Assembly: GCA_964405465.1 (NCBI GenBank)
Contig: CAYONZ010000017.1
Location: forward strand, 6,066 to 70,065
Origin: CAYONZ01 sp964405465
GTDB lineage: Bacteria > Bdellovibrionota > Bdellovibrionia > Bdellovibrionales > JAMPXM01
Reading direction: 5' to 3'
DNA length: 64,000 bases
The notes beneath the pieces are model-generated. The model was not told where the DNA came from. It saw only the letters and a list, made by a program, of their open reading frames with translations, and did no database searches. Each line of letters opens with the position of its first letter. The first letter of the stretch is position 1. Made by a program: the position numbers and the translations under genes. Positions 63,572-64,000 of this stretch are shown in pieces.

Positions 63572-64000
63572 TTAGTCAAAATAGCCTTGAAGAAAAAATC
63601 GATCTTGTTCGAGATCTTTAAAAATCCACAGACCTCTTTGCTCTTTAGTAAGAGCAAAGTAGTAGTCACGTTCGAATTTTTTTTGCCACCAATCTGCACG
63701 AGTGCTTTCGATTGGGAAATGTGTGATGCGCTTTAGATCTCGAAGCTCCTCAGAGCTAAGAGGTATCGGAGAAATAGTCATTCTGTTTGGTCGGGGAGCT
63801 TTAGATAAGTTTGCACTATATGTCGGCAGTGATCTTGTGTTGAACATTTCATCGACCTCGAACTGCAAAGGTGCAAAAGATTGCTTTTGTGTTGGATTTA
63901 TTTTTGCTTGTTTTTGCTTGCTGTCTGGCGTGACGAGAGTCCAACTTTCTTCTGGCAGAAATGATTCTTGCATTTGATAGAGGCCGCACTCGACATTTGC
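63572..64000 (-). CDS. imuB: ImuB-like Y-family polymerase homologue, C-terminal part (5' end outside window)
   Basis: Only the last 142 codons are visible and the frame is open to the right edge. The tail LPEESWTLVTP and the closing RADWWQKKFERDYYFALT...LWIFKDLEQDRFFLQGYFD are typical of the ImuB/DinP-like C-terminus. ImuB is catalytically inactive as a polymerase and links DnaE2 to the sliding clamp. The two genes are 15 bp apart and form the usual mutasome operon; imuA and the LexA-controlled promoter would be to the right of the window. Confidence 0.88.
   Translation of the reverse strand, partial: ANVECGLYQMQESFLPEESWTLVTPDSKQKQAKINPTQKQSFAPLQFEVDEMFNTRSLPTYSANLSKAPRPNRMTISPIPLSSEELRDLKRITHFPIESTRADWWQKKFERDYYFALTKEQRGLWIFKDLEQDRFFLQGYFD

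Overview
This is a bacterial chromosome segment with ordinary gene density. It has no rRNA, no tRNA that I can see, no CRISPR array, no transposase gene and no phage module. Gene content points to a Gram-negative bacterium of the Bdellovibrionota type (Bdellovibrio or a close relative). The grounds are many lipoproteins with LTGC-type lipoboxes, a Glt/Agl-like TolQ-TolR-TolR-FHA/AgmX motor operon, a long FadE, many secreted hydrolases and proteins of unknown function, and an ImuB/DnaE2 cassette. This assignment is inference from family resemblance; no marker gene is present to prove it.

Layout. 1-4724: the end of a large unknown protein, then an ABC importer of the nitrate/taurine/thiamine-precursor type. 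4804-7826: lipoprotein, secreted coiled-coil protein, LEA14-like lipoprotein and histidine phosphatase. 7873-8029: first copy of a 157-bp palindromic mobile element. 8029-11114: hot-dog thioesterase, TetR regulator with a visible operator-promoter, and a 614-residue membrane protein of unknown function. 11270-22130: cell wall and lipid metabolism (MtgA, SH3 protein, FadE with its TetR regulator, CvfB, a lipoprotein carbonic anhydrase, a secreted alpha/beta hydrolase and a penicillin-binding transpeptidase). 22334-26577: five-gene motor operon made of a GYF-GYF-PilZ protein, a TolQ/ExbB channel, two TolR/ExbD proteins and an FHA-TM-AgmX/PglI protein. 26643-43009: mainly housekeeping enzymes (SelO, TruC, secreted serine protease, HAD phosphatase, SthA, PepN with a LysR regulator, esterase, degenerate histidine kinase, glycine-rich RRM protein, lytic transglycosylase, YihY, MOSC protein).

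43260-46661: a small exported protein and a probable ornithine-lipid pair (OlsB, OlsA), whose end carries the second copy of the 157-bp element, followed by a convergent family 9 glycosyltransferase. 47049-51855: a lipoprotein with EF-hand-like loops, a cation diffusion facilitator and a coiled-coil lipoprotein, two of them behind good sigma-70-type promoters. 52000-56302: ethanolamine ammonia-lyase EutBC, a periplasmic family 3 binding protein and a family 21-like glycosyltransferase. 56475-60270: a secreted beta-propeller-like lipoprotein overlapping a TPR/winged-helix regulator gene. 60296-64000: DnaE2 and the end of ImuB, the SOS mutagenesis polymerases.

The two most notable items are the near-identical 157-bp elements, whose ends with the flanking TA create the TAG stop codon of a neighbouring gene in both places, and the motor operon that joins a possible c-di-GMP-binding PilZ/GYF protein to a TolQR-type proton channel.
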